Shown here: positions 62,430 through 64,000 of the stretch, piece after piece
Layout: every line of letters starts with the position of its first letter
Numbering within the stretch: position 1 is the stretch's first letter
Origin: Ficedula albicollis
Lineage: Eukaryota; Chordata; Aves; Passeriformes; Muscicapidae
Direction of reading: 5' to 3'
Length of the DNA stretch: 64,000 nt
Assembly: GCF_000247815.1 (NCBI RefSeq)
Contig: NC_021677.1
Span: 44,800,864 to 44,864,863, forward strand
Program-made: the position numbers and the translations under genes
Notes under the pieces: model-generated
Databases searched by the model: none
What the model was told of the DNA's origin: nothing
The model's input: the letters and a program-made list of their open reading frames with translations, nothing else

Positions 62430-64000
62430 TTTTTTTGCTTTTTTTTTTTCCTCCTCCTGAATATCCATTGTACCATCCAAATAATTTCTTATTCTGCCAG
62501 GCTTCTTCCAGCTATAAGTTGTGATTTCGTTGTATCTTTTCTAGAGGGATTCTATGTATTTCTAGAGACATTAAATGTTGAATATGTTGAATAGGGAGAA
62601 CAAGCATCTAGCTATTGAAGACACCTCTATGATTTAATAATTATGTAAAAATAAAACAAATACAAGCAAAATAAAACCAAAAACCCTTCACAAATTTTCT
62701 CTTTGTTTTATGCTACCTGGTCTGGACCAAATGATTCTTTTAAAAATTGATAAAAAACTTTTTTCTCTTTTATGATATGAAATCAAACTTGTTCTTGATT
62801 CATTATTTTTAATTTTTTCCCTTCAATACAGATCAAACAATTCGTGTGCTTCTAAGAAAATATTTAAAACTTATGAAAAGGACCTTAGCAGAAGTTCTCA
62901 TTTTTGCCTGCTGCGTGGTGGTAGAAATATAAAACTAAATAAAAAACAGGGAAAGTGTTTTGGAGATTTGATAAATATAAAATAAATTTGCACAATCATT
63001 TTTGGCACAGTATGTAGTAAATAGTTCTATAGGAATCTTGTTATACAGAATAACTAAAAATTTTCTATGAAGAAGAGCAGATAGTTGCTATCTTTCTTGT
63101 ATCTAGCAGTATGTTGAAAACAATGTAGAATGCTGTGGTTGCTAAATACAGTTTCATAATCTAAATCTGAACTTATGTGTGCCTCACTAGGTTGTAGGTT
63201 GTTCAAAATGTGTATAACCCTACCCTAGCACAAAGAATAAAAGTGAAATGCAAAATTCTCAAATCAACAAGAATATATTAAGATGTCTGGCACAAGGACA
63301 ATCACAGGTTACCATGAATAATAAATGAATCATTTTATTTCTAAATGAGCTTTTTCCCTCCACTGTTTAGAAATGAGAGAAAAAGTTGAGAAAATTAAAC
63401 CATCAATTTTCAATATCAAATCAATTAACAAAGCAGTTAACTTTAACCTTCAGAAGTGCTTTGATGTTGTTTCATCACTCTGTTGGGAAGACTCCACCCT
63501 TTTCTTTGCATTTGTAAAGTAAGTTCTTTGTAAAGTAAAATGCAGCAGACACCTAATTCAGACCAGAGTTTCTCCTGTAATGAACATACATCAAAAATAA
63601 ATCATAATAATCAACAGATGAGCTTGGAAAAAAAAAACATGACTTGCTAAGATGTTAGAAAAATTTAAATTCTCATAACTCCTACAAGAAAACAACATTA
63701 TGTTAGCTTTTATCTGTGTAAGGGGGAAAAAATAATAATGCTTACTAAATAAACACATCAGAAAATAAAAACATTTTTAAAGGTCAAACAGGTTTTTAGA
63801 GAAAAAAATGCTTTGAGCACAAATAAAAATACTTGGCATTGTTGTTTTTACCTAAGGCAGCAGATGAAGTATCAGAAAAATATCATTTTTACTGTTGAAA
63901 CATGAAGATTTGTGGTTCTGTGATTTGCATAAATAAGGGATGCTTTAAATTGCAGAACAGCAGATATTTCTCCTGAACAATCCATCAGTGCCTCTTGACA
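62430..64000. other. AT-rich non-coding DNA to the window end
   Basis: No gene or mobile element was recognised. A 16-bp direct repeat (TTTGTAAAGTAAGTTC-like) occurs at 63511-63542, with short A-runs near 63629 and 63728. Confidence 0.55.

Overview
This window looks like AT-rich, gene-poor nuclear DNA from a bird. The evidence is the repeats: two fragments ending in the conserved 3' terminus of the CR1 LINE, a third short CR1 end, and three old LTR copies of a family widespread in avian genomes (a class III / ERVL-like type, named from memory of its U3-R-U5 layout). I found no convincing protein-coding exon, rRNA or tRNA gene, CRISPR array or bacterial-style operon. All open frames are short, lack any family I recognise, or are made by homopolymers (polyproline/polyglycine), LTRs, CR1 3' sequence or duplicated segments. 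The window is best read as intergenic or deep intronic sequence.

Layout. 1-5.6 kb: plain AT-rich DNA. 5.64-6.21 kb: solo-LTR-like element, plus strand. 6.2-15.99 kb: mostly unannotatable, with a 75-bp tandem duplication at 14.0 kb. 15,995-16,696: uninterrupted 702-base poly-C. 16.7-21.2 kb: AT-rich, with an A-rich tract at 19.87 kb. 21,197-23,066: 935-bp direct tandem duplication whose breakpoint cuts through a minus-strand LTR (22,751-23,327), leaving an extra 3' half-LTR at 21,816-22,131. 27.68-27.87 kb: CR1 end. 30.55 kb: short minus-strand CR1 end. 31.4-41 kb: three small tandem duplications. 42.5-42.9 kb: 5'-truncated LTR. 44.3-49.9 kb: five more features, namely a 55-bp duplication, a three-copy ~59-bp array, a ~500-bp CR1 end, a 72-bp duplication and a 298-bp duplication. 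52,458-53,553: 1,096-base poly-C. 55,894-56,002: 109-base poly-C. 55.3-60 kb: three more small duplications and a possible LTR end with a hairpin. 61,817-62,429: 613-base poly-C whose two flanks resemble each other. The rest is AT-rich DNA.

No genes work together here. The two features that stand out are (i) four pure poly-C runs of 109-1,096 bases, all C on the given strand, which I consider more likely assembly or sequencing artefacts than biology, and (ii) twelve local direct duplications of otherwise unrelated sequence with units of 33-935 bp. Several small ones carry substitutions between copies and so look like real, older duplications. The 935-bp and 298-bp pairs are identical or almost so and need a read-level check.

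I did not find an undescribed biological system that the sequence can support.
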